A stretch of DNA of 64,000 bases from Botryosphaeria dothidea (Eukaryota > Ascomycota > Dothideomycetes > Botryosphaeriales > Botryosphaeriaceae). The translations under genes were made by a program, and so were the position numbers. Positions 12,555 through 23,962 of this stretch are shown here, one piece after another. The first letter of the stretch is position 1. Each line of letters begins with the position of its first letter. The notes under the pieces were generated by a model. The model saw only the letters and a program-made list of their open reading frames with translations. It searched no databases and was not told the origin of the DNA. The stretch is taken from positions 3,100,001-3,164,000 of the forward strand of contig WWBZ02000022.1 of NCBI GenBank assembly GCA_011503125.2, in the 5' to 3' direction.

Positions 12555-13938
12555 TCAACAGCTCGACTCCTCCCCTGAGGTCTGGTTATCCGAGGATGCC
12601 AGCTTCTTCCTCAGTAAGGCTTTCGCGGCGAGCGGCGGCCCATCGGCCTTCCTCTTCGTGTTCTTCTCCGCCGAACCCAGCGACTCCAGGGCCATCGCAT
12701 CGCCCATCAGCGTCTTCCGCCTGTTATATAGCCGTTTCGCATTCTGCATGATCTGCGTGAGCCCAGTAAACGTCTTCGGCCGGTTGAAGTCCAGCCACCG
12801 GATGTTGCGCAGCTGCACCTTGCTCTCCTCGAACGCCGCCGGCAGCCGCTGCGTCAGCCTCTCGATCTGCTCCCGGCCCAGCTCGTTCTCCTTGATGACG
12901 AACTGCAGCGATAACAACCCTCCCGGCGCCTCGAACGTCCACACCGGCTCGGGCGGTTGCTCGTCCTTCTCCTCCTCCGGCGTCCGCCGCGGGCCGAGAC
13001 GGATGTGCCGCCGGTTGCCCAGCAGGACGTTCCAGAGGCGGCAGGTCGTCCTGGTGCGGACCGTGTCGATGGCCTGCGACAGCTCGTGCGTGTCGAAGCC
13101 CTCCTCGCGCTCGGAGAGGAGCGCCAGGCACTTGATGAGGGCGCGCGTGAACGACTTCTCGCCGGGGGCCTCGGTCATCTTGTCGATGGTGCTCGCCGCG
13201 AGCATCTCGAAGGCGCGGCTGTTGACTTTCTGGTGCCCGCGCATCATCAGGTTGCTGGCGAAGCAGCAGTCCATGATGGCGAGCACGTCGCCGGCGGTGT
13301 GGTCGGACAGGACCTTCTGCACTTCGTTCCAGAAGGCTTTGCTCAGCATGTCGTCGGCTTCGGGGTCGTCGGTGCTGGCAGTCCACCGGTGTCAGCAAAT
13401 CAAAGTCTAGAAATCCGGGTTTCCGCTGCTTCAAGACTTACTTGGCTATCTCCAGGAGCTTTCCGTCATCGTGGAAGATGCCGTGTCCGGCGTAGTATAC
13501 AATCAGGAGATTTTGAGGATCGTCGTACTCGACGATGAATCCAGTTATGGCATTCATCAGCTGCATCTGCGGATTGCGAAGACTCAGCTCAACCGTCTGC
13601 GTAGCATATCCGAACTTGTCCGTGAAGACACTAATGAGATCGGAGACCTCCCCGTCAACTCTCAACTGGTCCAAATCATCCTGCCACTTGATAACCAGAA
13701 CGGCGACGTTCTTGTACCCGTTGGCACCCAGTGATTTGGAGATGGACTCCTGCCACCACCTCTGCATCTGCGACTGGCTTGGGGACGGGATTCTGCGCTC
13801 CGGTGTTTCTGCCACCTCGGGCGTTGCAGCGACGCCATCGGGGGCGGGCGAGTCAGTCGTCTCGTCCACACTCATAGGCGTGACCGGCTCCTTTGGCTTC
13901 TTTCCAAGTCCGTTGGACAACCTTGATGCAGACTCCAT
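12555..13938 (-). CDS. Caspase-like (peptidase C14) protein
   Basis: Two exons (13938-13442 and 13374-12555; 67-nt intron) give 438 residues. Residues 1-60 are a Pro/Ser/Thr-rich disordered leader. A caspase-type fold follows: a strand (KNVAVLVIKW), then LLIVYYAGHGIF with the catalytic His near 152, then DVLAIMDCCFAS with the probable catalytic Cys near 203. The usual metacaspase motif is D-S/C-C-H-S-G, so the Phe after the Cys is a departure. The C-terminal 230 residues have no known motif and end in a Lys-rich tail. It is shorter than typical metacaspases and lacks their Gln-rich prodomain. Protease activity, scaffolding or a role in cell death are all possible. An upstream in-frame extension exists, but its composition looks like untranslated leader. 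Confidence 0.8.
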
Positions 13939-14778
13939 CTCGGCGGCGAGGATGATTGAAATTGAGGCCAGTGAAGAACCCGCGAATGGGGTGCAGCGGA
14001 CGCTTTTGCAGAGCCCGTGGAGCACGTTTCTGCAACACCAAGACCCGGGGCGGCCCGCACATTGGGGGCGCAGTGCAGTGGCGTTGGAGCGGTTTCGATG
14101 GTAAGCGGCCCCCAAACGCCTGATAACGAGGGCGGGTTATTTTTGATTTCCATCAGGACTTGGATGTCGCGTGCGGCCTCTTTCTTTTTCGAAGCACACG
14201 ATGTAAAAGCATGTGGAGCTACAGTGCCCATATGCACAGATGAGGGTGGTACAGGATCACGGGTCTGGGGATGACGCTGACGTTCAGATGCGTGAACGCA
14301 AGAAGGTGCAGGAGCTGAGCAAAGGAGCGTCGCGGCGATTGCATCAACAGAACCCGCCAGCATCGTGACACCTTCCGGATCAGGAATGGCTGCTCAGCTC
14401 CGGCGGAGCGCTCGGAGACTGCCTTGCTGCCTGCAGACAGACTTTCCTCTGCAGAGCCGCATCAATTACACCATGGGAGCCAAGTAGCCGCCGGTGATGC
14501 GTGGAGACCCTCTTTTGGGCGTGCCGTGGCTGCTCCCGGCCCCCGCACTGCTTACCTGTTCTCCCCCCCAACACCACGCCCCAGCCCGTCAGATTCTTCA
14601 CGTGAGTTTCAGGCGGCGGTGTCGTGGCTGACAACAGGCGGACATGCAGCTGAGACTGATATGCTGCCTGATATACACCGGGGCAGTGCATCTTGGCCTG
14701 TCGGTATAAAGCGCGACGCTTGAACAGCACTGGTAAGGCACTTAAGGCTGAATCAAGAACCGCTGTTGAAAGCTAGAC
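13939..14778. other. Intergenic, divergent promoter region
   Basis: About 840 bp between the caspase-like gene (minus) and the small gene starting at 14779 (plus). Only short, motif-free frames are present. It presumably drives both genes. Confidence 0.4.
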
Positions 14779-15226
14779 ATGGTGAGCTCGACGCCCTTGG
14801 CTGACCGGAAGCTGAAGGGCCACATACTGACTTCTCTGCAGGAAAACGAACAAACCATGGACGCAATCCAGCAAAAAGAGGAGATCCAACCCGTTGAGGA
14901 CGCCTCTGCTGGAGAAGTCCCGGAGTATCGTGCCGATGTTCGAGTCAAGATCAAATCTGGAACGGTCAGTACCAACGTTTTTGATTCAGCACTCGAGCTG
15001 GAGATGCATGGAACAGCAAAGGTATTGACTGCATTAGTACCCGCGCGGATACCCGGACGGTAGAAGCGTTACTGTGAAGTCGAAGCAGAAAGGTGTAACC
15101 AAAAGGATCACTGCAACGGTTGCGAAGGGTCGGCCTAGCCCAAATGGCTGGGAATATCAGCTGCGCACCGTCAAAAATGAACTCTATTCGGGCGGTGTGT
15201 GGGTGAAGGAGGACGATATCATGTAG
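14779..15226 (+). CDS. Small protein of unknown function (about 104 aa)
   Basis: Proposed exons are 14779-14781, 14842-14964 and 15038-15226. The ATG at 14779 is followed at once by GTGAGC, and CTGCAG precedes 14842, so the first exon could hold just the start codon. Alternatively translation begins at the in-frame ATG at 14857. The second intron (14965-15037, GTCAGT...TTAG) joins VRVKIKSGT to YPRGYPDGRSVTVKSKQKGV. The product has an acidic N-terminus and a compact, probably beta-rich C-terminal half ending WVKEDDIM. It might be an SH3-like small fold, but no family was recognised. Coding support is the good continuity of the mature frame across the second intron. Confidence 0.55.
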
Positions 15227-15390
15227 CCCTGAAGCGGGGTACTATGTATGCAGTGTCAACAACCCTGCCTTGCCCTACATATGCACATTGGACGTGATTG
15301 CGCCCGTCAGCCTGATAGTCTACATATAACCGGCCAGCCTCGCTCACTTCCCAATGAACGATCAATGCTTCAATCCATGTGAAAATCACC

Positions 15391-16705
15391 ATGGCCGAAG
15401 ACTTTAGTCTGACCGACCGCGAAAATGGCTCTGCAGGAGCTTCGAGGTGGGGTTTGGATGGCACACTGCGTGGGGGCCCCGAAACACCACCGCCAGCATA
15501 CAACTCCAACGACGAAGCTGAAAGTCAAACCAAGACTGACCGGAGAGGTTTGTAGAGAACCGAATACGCATGCATCAAGCGTTGAATATGTGACAGGTTC
15601 CTGGCTGCGGAGGCTGTTCAGTTCAAGTTCTCGGAGTGATTCGAACGAGGAAGCAGAGAGAGATATCAGTGATACAGATGTCAGATGCTGTAAGCAAGCC
15701 TTCCTGAATCTTTAGCATAGAAGCATCAACTTACGTTACCTAAACAGTGGAAGAGTGCCAAGAAGGGTATCCACGGCTTGCAGCTTTCAAAGCCTGCGAA
15801 CCCAGTTTCTCACTGTACAGAGGCTTCAGCTATGTCCACTCTCGCCTTATTTTGGACCTGCAAGCCAAGATTGCGGCACTTGAGAATGAATTGGATGATC
15901 TTGACGAGGAGGAGTTTGAGGATGAAGATAAGCGAATAAGGTTAAGTAGCGTTAAAGAGGACATCGAAGCGGCCAGAACCGCTAGCCCAGATCAGCGCCA
16001 CAGGCAACACATCCTGGAGGAACTTCGAGTCAATGTGCTCCATTACGGTAAGGACAATAACCGGACGTAGCTCACGCATTTGCTGACTCTCCGCAGATGA
16101 GTTACTTATCAAAGCAAAGCAGCTCGCGGCATTCCAGCGTCCAAATAATCGAGACTACTGCAGTGTGCGCGCTTATTTTTGGAACTTCCGGCCACTGGCG
16201 AAGAAAGAGGAAAAGTACATCAAATGTCGAGAAGATCTCGTTAGCCTGAGGAACGGACGCGAATGGGCAGGCTTTGATCAGTGGGTTGAAACCTCGTTGC
16301 TTAAATTGTCAAGGAAAATTCCATTCATCAAAGTGAGTACTCTTTGCTAAACATGAGCATCAGCTGCTGACATGATTGCAGAAAGCCTTCTGTCCTCCAG
16401 ATCTCAAGCGCAAGACGGAGGACGAAGACATTCGATACTTGTCCCCTTCTCGTATTGAGAAATTCGTCGGCTTGATTATCACTGCCATCGTCTTCGTCCT
16501 TCTGGTCCTTCCGGTGATCGGAATGTACCGTCTGGCAAGCTTTGGGGATACTAAGGATATTTTTGCAGCCATCGGGGTCATGATCGTGTTCACGCTGCTT
16601 TTCGCCGCCGCAATGTCTTTGCTCACCAAGGCAAGAAGGCATGAGCTTTTCGCTGCCAGCGCGGCTTACTGTGCTATCCTGGTAGTTTTCATCACGAATG
16701 TCTGA
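15391..16705 (+). CDS. DUF6594-type membrane protein
   Basis: Five exons (15391-15547, 15597-15689, 15748-16047, 16097-16332, 16382-16705) give 369 residues. Four introns of 49-58 nt keep frame throughout; the first has a GTTTGT donor. After a Pro/Ser-rich leader the family hallmarks appear: a GYPRLAAFKACEPSFSLYR segment, the helix YVHSRLILDLQAKIAALENE followed by an acidic DDLDEEEFEDED patch, and the FWNFRPL motif. Three hydrophobic helices close the protein, near FVGLIITAIVFVLLVLPVIG, IFAAIGVMIVFTLLFAAA and YCAILVVFITNV. This order (soluble coiled coil, then a C-terminal membrane bundle) is typical of the fungal DUF6594 family, whose function is unknown. Confidence 0.85.
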
Positions 16706-16897
16706 TCAAATAGTAAAGCAAGCAAAACTCGATAGCTATTTTCCTTGCATGCGTGTGGATATGCCAAGCCATGCCCTGCCGTAACAGGCAGCAGCAATCC
16801 CCAACGAAAACACAGAATCTGCTCTTCAAGCCTCCCTCCAGCGCTCCCCTCGACACTTCAATCTTTAATTTTTGCGCTTTTCCAGCCTCCGAATAGA

Positions 16898-17624
16898 ATG
16901 GACCCAACCCCCCAGCCAAACACCCATCCCACCAAGCCCCTCCTCCAACAAACCGCACATCGACCTCCAATTCAACCCCTCCTCTCACACCCTCGACATC
17001 TCTTCACGCCAAAAATTCTCAATTGACCTGGTCTTCACGCTCCGCAACTCCCTCAGTCCGGTCGTGATCGAGCAACTTTCGTCTCCACTCTTCAGCTTAT
17101 TCAGCTGCCTCGGACCCGATGGTCTCAAATTCATCCCCACCACCTCCTCCGATGACATGCCCGTCAACAATCCCCTCGAGGAGACTGCTGAAGCTCGGCT
17201 TGGTCGAGAAAAGGATTACGGTCCGGAGGGCAGTCCCCCGTGCGCCTGGCGGTCTCGACCGTTGGTTTTACATCCAGTTCGGGCGCACAGAGTCACTTGG
17301 ACGCTGGGACCAAGCACGGGACACCACCCCAGGGAAGAAGCTGTAGATGGGAGAAAAACCTGTGATGGACCGGCTTATTTCTATTGGTTTGGGACGGTGG
17401 GCCTTGAAGATGAGACTTACGAGCTCGAGCTTCACCATCCGGCGACGACTGTTGTGATGAAGAGATGGGGCTGGGTGTCTTGCGCGGCATCAATTTTGCC
17501 GAAAGCCTTACTGCCGAGCTTCTGGGAGTATCATGGTGAGAGAGTGGCTATCCACCTTGTGGAATCTATGAAAATCGCCGTGAAGACTCTGCGAGAGGAA
17601 AGGGGTGACATTGTGCGCATGTAA
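16898..17624 (+). pseudogene. Frame-disrupted fungal gene of unknown function
   Basis: Coding-like sequence runs through this stretch but changes frame several times. An ATG at 16898 opens MDPTPQPNT in one frame. The segment IDLQFNPSSHTLDIS...VFTLRNSLS is in a second frame, LDRWFYIQFGRTESLGRWDQ (about 17.26-17.32 kb) in a third, and AYFYWFGTVGLEDETYELEL is back in the second. These pieces look like consecutive parts of one small beta-rich fungal protein whose usual product I cannot name. No GT-AG introns of normal size repair all the shifts. A decayed gene is most likely; sequencing indels or an unusual splice pattern are alternatives. Confidence 0.45.
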
Positions 17625-17910
17625 TGCGAAAGAGAAGGGGTACGGAAAAATTGAACCCCCATGAAGGATATCATGGACTCTGAGAAGCTTGGTAGGATTC
17701 TAAAGTTGTTTCATTATCTGCGAACGCCCATACTAGCTCAATGGCAGTTGGGGTTGCTCTCTTTTGCTTTTTTCCAACTTTCGATAGCGATAGTACGAAG
17801 ACCACTCATAATCATCCAAGCAAATGGAGATATGCAATCGAATCGTCCAGTCAGTCATACAAACCTGCCTGTTTTATCCAAACACCAGGAATTGTACATC
17901 TTCCGCACCC

Positions 17911-19942
17911 TTACTTCTCCCACTCCTTGAAACTCTTCTGCCTTTGTCTGCTGTTCCAGTTCAACGTTCTGGAGATGCTGTCTATCCAATCCTTGCCTCT
18001 CCTTTCAACCGGAAGGACACTCGGGAACGGGAATCTGCTTGCGCTGACGGTGACATAATCTCCAGGCTTGAGCTCGACCCGTTCCCTTCCGTCAAAGCTG
18101 GCCCATGAGCTTGTACGGGCGTCGTAAGGGACTCCGGCGCGGAGGACGATAGTATCAGGCAGAACAATGGGGCGGAATGAGAGAGTGTGCGCGCAGATTG
18201 CAGTGAGAAGGATCACAGGATTGTCGGGATGGCAAAGAGAGCCGCCGGCCGCAAGGTTGTAGGCCGTGCTACCAGTGGGGGTTGCGATGCAAATTCCGTC
18301 CGCCTGGACGCTGGTGTAATGCTCATCATCGCCGAAAATCTCGATGGAAGACATTGCTGGGGAGAATGAAGTCAGAAGAAGGAAACAAAACAACAGGATA
18401 TTACGTACTGGGGTTCGGCCCACGGTCGAGCACAACCTCGTTGAGGATGTTGTGGGTCCCATCGGGGTGATGAGTGTGAGCATCTTCACATTCTTCCCCG
18501 ATCAGCTCTTCGACGAGGTCTCTTTGCGACCCGGCGTCCTTTTTCTGCTTCTGAGACCGCATGACCGTGGCTTCAAACCGAAGGCGTAGGCTGACTGTGA
18601 TACCGTCTCTGAAGGCTTTTGTCAAGGTCTCGGGATAAGAATCATAGTCGAACTTGGTCAAGAACCCGAGCGAGCCAAGTGAAAAGGCAAGAACAGGCGG
18701 GACAACGCGCTGGAACAGCCAGCTTGCATACAAAACCGTGCCATCGCCGCCAAGCTGGTATCCACAGCCTATCCTTAGTACACATACTTTTTGTAATTAC
18801 CCGCGATTGAGATATACTTACAGCCAGAACAATATCCCATGTTTGGGGTTTCTGCTGACACAGCTCCACGGTCCAAAACCTCAATCGATGCCTATAAGAC
18901 TCGTTGTCTCCCACCAAACCCTTGGTATCGAAAATCTTATTCTCCTCCAGCGTCTTCTCGACGTATCTGCGCACAATCAGCGTTTCCCCTCTACGCAGCA
19001 TCCCCTCTCTGACCACTCACATTTTATAATTAGCATCCTGCTCCAACAGCCACCCCGCCACCTCCCTCGTATTATTGATCAACGTCTCATCATGCGCCTT
19101 CGCCAGGATGAACACGTTCCGCACATTCATCTTGATCCGAATATGCGCCAGCTTCTTCGCCAGCTCCCTGATCCCGAACGCCATGTCCGAGATCTGCTTC
19201 TTCGTCAGCAGCCTGCTCTGCACCGCATCGCCCTCGGCGCCGCTGCCGTCCGGGTTCTTGTCCGCAACCTTCTCCGACTTGAGGCCTTCATACGACGGGG
19301 TCTGGCTGCCATTGTTGCTGTTGTTGCTGGATCTGCCCGAGGGCGAGATGCTCGACTCGAGCGCGGCGTCGCGGTGCGGCTCGATCAGCGAGTGCACGAA
19401 GCAGTTGGTCGGCTTGCGGTGGTGGCGCGGGCGCTGGGCCTGGCTGGGCACTAGCGAGGATTTGCGGCGGTGGACCGCTTCGTTGTCGAAGACGACCTGC
19501 GGGTGCGTGTGTTCAGCGGCCGCCATTGCGGTGGGAGGCGCGAGAGGATAGCTTGAGCAGGGCGAGAACAGGGAGAACATAGGGCGAGAGTAGGGCATCG
19601 AAGGAAGGGTTGAGGGAAGTAAAGGTGCGGGCACTCACCTCGAGGGCATTCTGAGCCTCAGAGTCGCTGGGGACACGGTCGTTGTCCTTTCGACCGCCCG
19701 AGCGAATGTCAGTGTGGGAAAGCGCGGCGCCGGAAGGGCGCGAAAACGAACAGAGAATGAAGGGGAAGGTGGGGGCTGGCATGTATTGCGTTGTCGATAG
19801 GTACCTCCTCGTCTGAGCGATTGCCCATGAGCGGCGAATTGCGCGCGGCCGGCGATTGTTCCATGGCGTTGTTGTTTCGCGCAGACTTGTCAGGTGGGAA
19901 CGACACTTCGTACCTGCTCTGCGTTTTCTGCACAATCTCCAT
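17911..19942 (-). CDS. NAD+ kinase (ATP-NAD kinase, UTR1-like)
   Basis: Six exons (19942-19805, 19686-19639, 19496-19021, 18966-18822, 18754-18409, 18356-17911) give 532 residues. All introns are GT-AG and in phase. The ATG at 19942 (MEIVQKTQSRYEV) is the first good start; the frame is open further upstream but without an ATG. The disordered N-terminal third (Ser/Asn-rich) is normal for fungal homologues. The catalytic core shows LGGDGTVLYASW (GGDGT near 271-275), PVLAFSLGSLGFLT, a Gln/Asp-rich insertion and GICIATPTGSTAYNLAAGG, the NAD-binding motif. The enzyme phosphorylates NAD+ to NADP+ in the cytosol and supports reductive biosynthesis and redox defence. Confidence 0.92.
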
Positions 19943-20539
19943 CCCACACAGGGTTTGGAGAAAAGCAGGCTTGGGAGGAGTCGCGAAGAGCAACTCGCCG
20001 CGGGGGGTGGATGACGTAAACTTGAGTCGTGGAGAATACGCTAATCAGCAGCAATGAATCGCTGACACACACACACTCGCAGCTTTGTAAGATGCTTGCA
20101 GAAGCAGGCGTATATTCGTGATAATCATGAGCACCAATGACTTTATATACCTCCGCCAGAGCAGTCGGTCCCGGTGCGCCTTACGGCTTCAGCGCGCGGA
20201 CCCTCTCCGGCCGATCTCCTGCGGCCCCGCCTGGATCTTCCCATGGTGTGAACCAAGCGGCAAAAACACGTACAAAGTGGTGTTACAGCTGATGGACGTT
20301 CTTCATGCAGGTCGTCATGAATTAAGCAAAGACCACCAAGAGACTTGAGGTAGTTTCTGTTCCCAGAGCCCGATTCTTTCAACACCCGAAGAATGTTCCA
20401 TGCATCTGTTGAAGATTATTGACGTTAACAGTTGACCGTGGCAGCTCTCTGTACAAACGATCCCACCACCCAAATATTTGAACCAAAAACTCCGTTAAAT
20501 TTTAGCCTCCCAGAATCGCCTTTTTCATGTATCCATTCC
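19943..20539. other. Intergenic between NAD kinase and ade13
   Basis: About 600 bp. It holds the NAD kinase promoter on one side and the 3' end of the adenylosuccinate lyase gene on the other. A short CA run occurs near 20068. Nothing else was recognised. Confidence 0.4.
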
Positions 20540-22552
20540 TCAAACGTGGAGGTCCGCAACCTCAGCGATCTGGACCTTGCCTTCGTACTTGAAAAGCGCG
20601 TGAACAACCTCGCCGCCGGCACCTAATGTCACCGTCCGATTAGTAAAGAGCAAAATAGAATGCATATACAGGACATCTTGACATACCAGTGAACTTCGCG
20701 ACTTGCTCCGGGGCCCTTCCAATAAAGGTCTTGGGGTCCAAAAGATCATCGATCTCATTGAGAATCTTGGACCGATCAGTACTCAGTCTCACTATTAAAC
20801 ATGTCTTGTTACTTACGGGCTCGAAGAACTTGGTATTCTTAACGCGCTGAATCAAGTCATTCTGACCACCCTCGCCCTTGACCACCTGGCTAGCCTGGTG
20901 ACTAAGAACACGAATCTCCTCGTGAGCATCTTGTCTGCTGTGGCCCTTGGCAACCATGGCCATGATCAGGTTCTCAGTCGCCATGAAGGGAAGCTCCTGC
21001 ATAACACGGCTCTCGATGACCTTGGGGTAGACAACCATGCCGGACGAGATGTTGTCAAGGAGCAAGCAGCATGCGTCAGCGGTCAGGAAGGCTTCCGGAA
21101 GAGTGATACGGCGGTTGGCGCTGTCGTCGAGCGTACGCTCGAACCATTGTGCGGAGTAGGTATGCAGAGCATTCTGCGGGAGAGTCTGGAGGTGGCGACC
21201 CAGACTGCACATGCGCTCAGAGCGCATCGGATTACGCTTGTAGGCCATGGCAGAAGAGCCAATCTGGTCCTTCTCGAAGGGCTCTTCGAGCTCCTTGAAC
21301 GAAGCAAGATGACGAATATCACCACCTATTCTCTCGCAGGTAGCACCGAAGGAGCCGAGGACATTGACAATGTCAGCGTCGACCTTGCGAGAGTAAGTTT
21401 GCGAGGTGATGGTGAAGGCGTCACGGAAGCCACTCTTGGAAGTGACGAGTTCATCGAGCTTCTCCACCTTCGCGTGGTTGCCGTTGAAGATTTGGAGGAA
21501 AGAAGCTTGAGTACCCGTGGTACCCTTTACACCTCGGAACCTCATATCGTCACGAGCCCTCTCCAAGTTCCTCAGGTCCAGCAGGAGATCTTGGATCCAA
21601 AGGCAAGCACGCTTTCCAACAGTGGTCAATTGCGCCTAGAATCGAGCCGATCAGCACTATTTCCGGAAAAGGATTGCAGATACACTTACAGGCTGGAGGT
21701 GAGTGTATGCGAGGCAAGGAAGAGAAGCATACTGCTGGGCAAAAACGCTTAGTTTGTGAATTGCACCACAGATCTTGTGGCAGAGCATGTCCAGAGCATC
21801 ACGGTAGAGGATGAGATCAGCATTGTCCGTGACGTAGCAAGAAGTTGCACCCCTATATAGCCAGGTGTTAGTCTTTTTGATCTGGACGATGTTCAACCAG
21901 AATAATCAAAACGAGCCCTAGGTGTGGGAGGAAGGGGAATATCGCAAAGAATTTCAACCCCGTCTCAAAAGTTTTGCAAGGGTGGCGACCGGTAAGAGTA
22001 CCGTAGTGACCGAGAGGGAAAGGACATGTTTGGACTACCCATACCAGTGAATAATGCCGGCAGCAGCAGGAGCAGCAAGACCGAACGTGTGGACGTGGGC
22101 CATGACATCGTGTCTGCGGCGCTTTTCCTCCTCAGCAGCAACGGGAAACTCCTCATCCTTGATAGTCAAGTTCGCACGCATCTGGTCGATAGCATCGTCC
22201 GAAATGTCCAAACCAAGCTCCTTCTCGGCCTCAGCAAGAGAAAGCCAGAGCTTGCGCCATGTTGTGAAGCGGGTGCGGGGCGAGAAGAGCTCCTTCATCG
22301 CCTGGCCTGTTTCGGGGTTGGGATCTCGTCAGCCATGATGCGGCGCAGCGTTTAGAGGGGCGTTTCGGTCGTGGAGGGAGACGTACTCGAGTATCGCGAG
22401 TTCAGCCTGGAAGAACAAATCAATTAGCATTAGGTAGGGCACTGGAGGCTCAAGGGTGCTTACGGGGTTTGGTAGATCTGTTGATCGCGTCCTGTCAGCG
22501 ACTCAAACGTGCGTGCAGACTGCAGCAGTGGACTCACGCTGTTTTCCGACAT
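20540..22552 (-). CDS. ade13: Adenylosuccinate lyase
   Basis: Eight exons (22552-22538, 22477-22464, 22406-22387, 22306-22045, 21852-21690, 21635-20817, 20765-20687, 20622-20540) give 484 residues, close to the yeast Ade13 length. The first three exons are tiny (15, 14 and 20 nt) and together encode MSENSIYQTPLNSRYS. The 192-nt intron before [14 protein letters not shown] is the longest. Hallmarks are [21 protein letters not shown], the fumarase/aspartase-superfamily signature [17 protein letters not shown], and [20 protein letters not shown]. The enzyme catalyses two steps of purine synthesis (SAICAR to AICAR and adenylosuccinate to AMP). An alternative N-terminus reading through the first intron is also open, so the exact start region is less certain than the core. 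Confidence 0.95.
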
Positions 22553-23840
22553 GGTGAAGATTGTTTCCTCGAGCAATTGGAGGAGGGGTAGTGGGCGGGC
22601 GAGTAGAGGAGAGTGTGGGGAAGAGCGAGGTTGAGCGCTGCAATGTTGAGGAATGGCGGAGGCGCAAAGTTCTGTCGCACTGCGTGACGAGTAAAAGGGA
22701 AAAAGTGGTTGGTGGGGTCAAAGCCAAAAGTTCCGCCGCAATGATCCTTCTCCGGATCGACGTCAGCGAGTCAAGCCGATCTTGGCCTGAGGCAGAAAAG
22801 TCCCCCACTTGGCCTCGCCCAAACCCACCAGCCTGGTAAAATCTTAGAGCCTCATCCGCAAGTTTTGGATGGCAGTCTCTTTTCATGGTGGGGATTTAAA
22901 CTTTTCAGCTGAGTTGTGGAGAGTTCATGGCAGAAATTTGCAGAAGACGCAAATAATGTTCCCGTCCGCACCGCTATTGCTGTATGCGTTTAGATCCGTT
23001 CCTGGCATGTGTCTCCTGCCTTAGCGCCTCTGAGAAGCTCAGGATCTTCCGCTATTCTGGGTTTCTACGGGCGCATACAGATTTCCCAAACTCGCCCACC
23101 ACTAAGTAAAACTCAACTTGATTCAAACGTCACACTCATCTCCCGCGGTTGATTAATGGTCCGATCGAAGCTCGAAACTTTTCAGTGGCTGCTTGTTTTG
23201 CAGCGCGAAAAACACCTTATGCATGACATGGGATGCATACACGACTTCCGCCAGAACCCATCGTACTATGAACAGGGAAGAAACATTCACTGCTCCAGGT
23301 ACTCAGAGAGATATATCAGGTGGCATGTATGTAGGTCTGTGCATCTCTGAAGCTATCAGAAGGACTCACGTAGAGAGCTCATATATTCAGTCTTCAGCAC
23401 CAGCACATCTGTTGTATACTCCCTTGTTACCCCGCAAAATAAGGGTCGGTGAAAGCTTGTTCAGGAAGGTGTTCGGAGTAGATCTCGTGCTAGGATGCGG
23501 CGTCACAAGTCCAAGTCGTCCTTGAGCTCACGCACGAGCCCCCGATCTCGACAAGGAGAGGGCTTCGGCGACGTCCGACGGTAATGGAAAATGATTCTTC
23601 AAACACGAGCATCACGGACCGGCCCGCCTCCACACAGCCCTGCCACAGATTGAGTCAGCAATTGTGCGTTCATATCGCCGAGCCATCTCCAAGCTATCGA
23701 TGGTTCAGTTGCCGGTCGCCGCTTCCAAGTCAAGCTCAAGGCTGACGTCATAGCCACTTGTCCCAGGCTGCTGTACTTTCTTACAAATCAGGACGATACG
23801 TTGTTATTGTTCCAGAGATCAAAGTTATATTCTGCACGTG
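22553..23840. other. Intergenic, ade13 promoter side and transposon flank
   Basis: About 1.3 kb with no convincing gene. The left part should hold the ade13 promoter. The right end abuts the transposon target site. Frames present are short and lack motifs. Confidence 0.4.
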
Positions 23841-23844
23841 GTTG

Positions 23845-23962
23845 TGTGCCCCGGTATAGTGCAAAAACCCGATCAGTTACTAATCGAGCCGATTAGTTAC
23901 TAAAACCCACCGATTAGTGCAATTGCACTATTCCGGAGGATTAGGGACTAATTGCCACCCCT
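23845..23962 (+). repeat. Left terminal inverted repeat (118 bp)
   Basis: Matches the reverse complement of 29245-29362 at every base. It contains two near-identical 12-mers (GATCAGTTACTA and GATTAGTTACTA) and the palindrome AGTGCAATTGCACT, candidate transposase-binding sites. Confidence 0.95.

Noticed and set aside
12544..13538. Long plus-strand frames across the caspase-like gene
   Set aside because: Shadows of the minus-strand coding exons; the minus strand carries the catalytic motifs and a proper intron.
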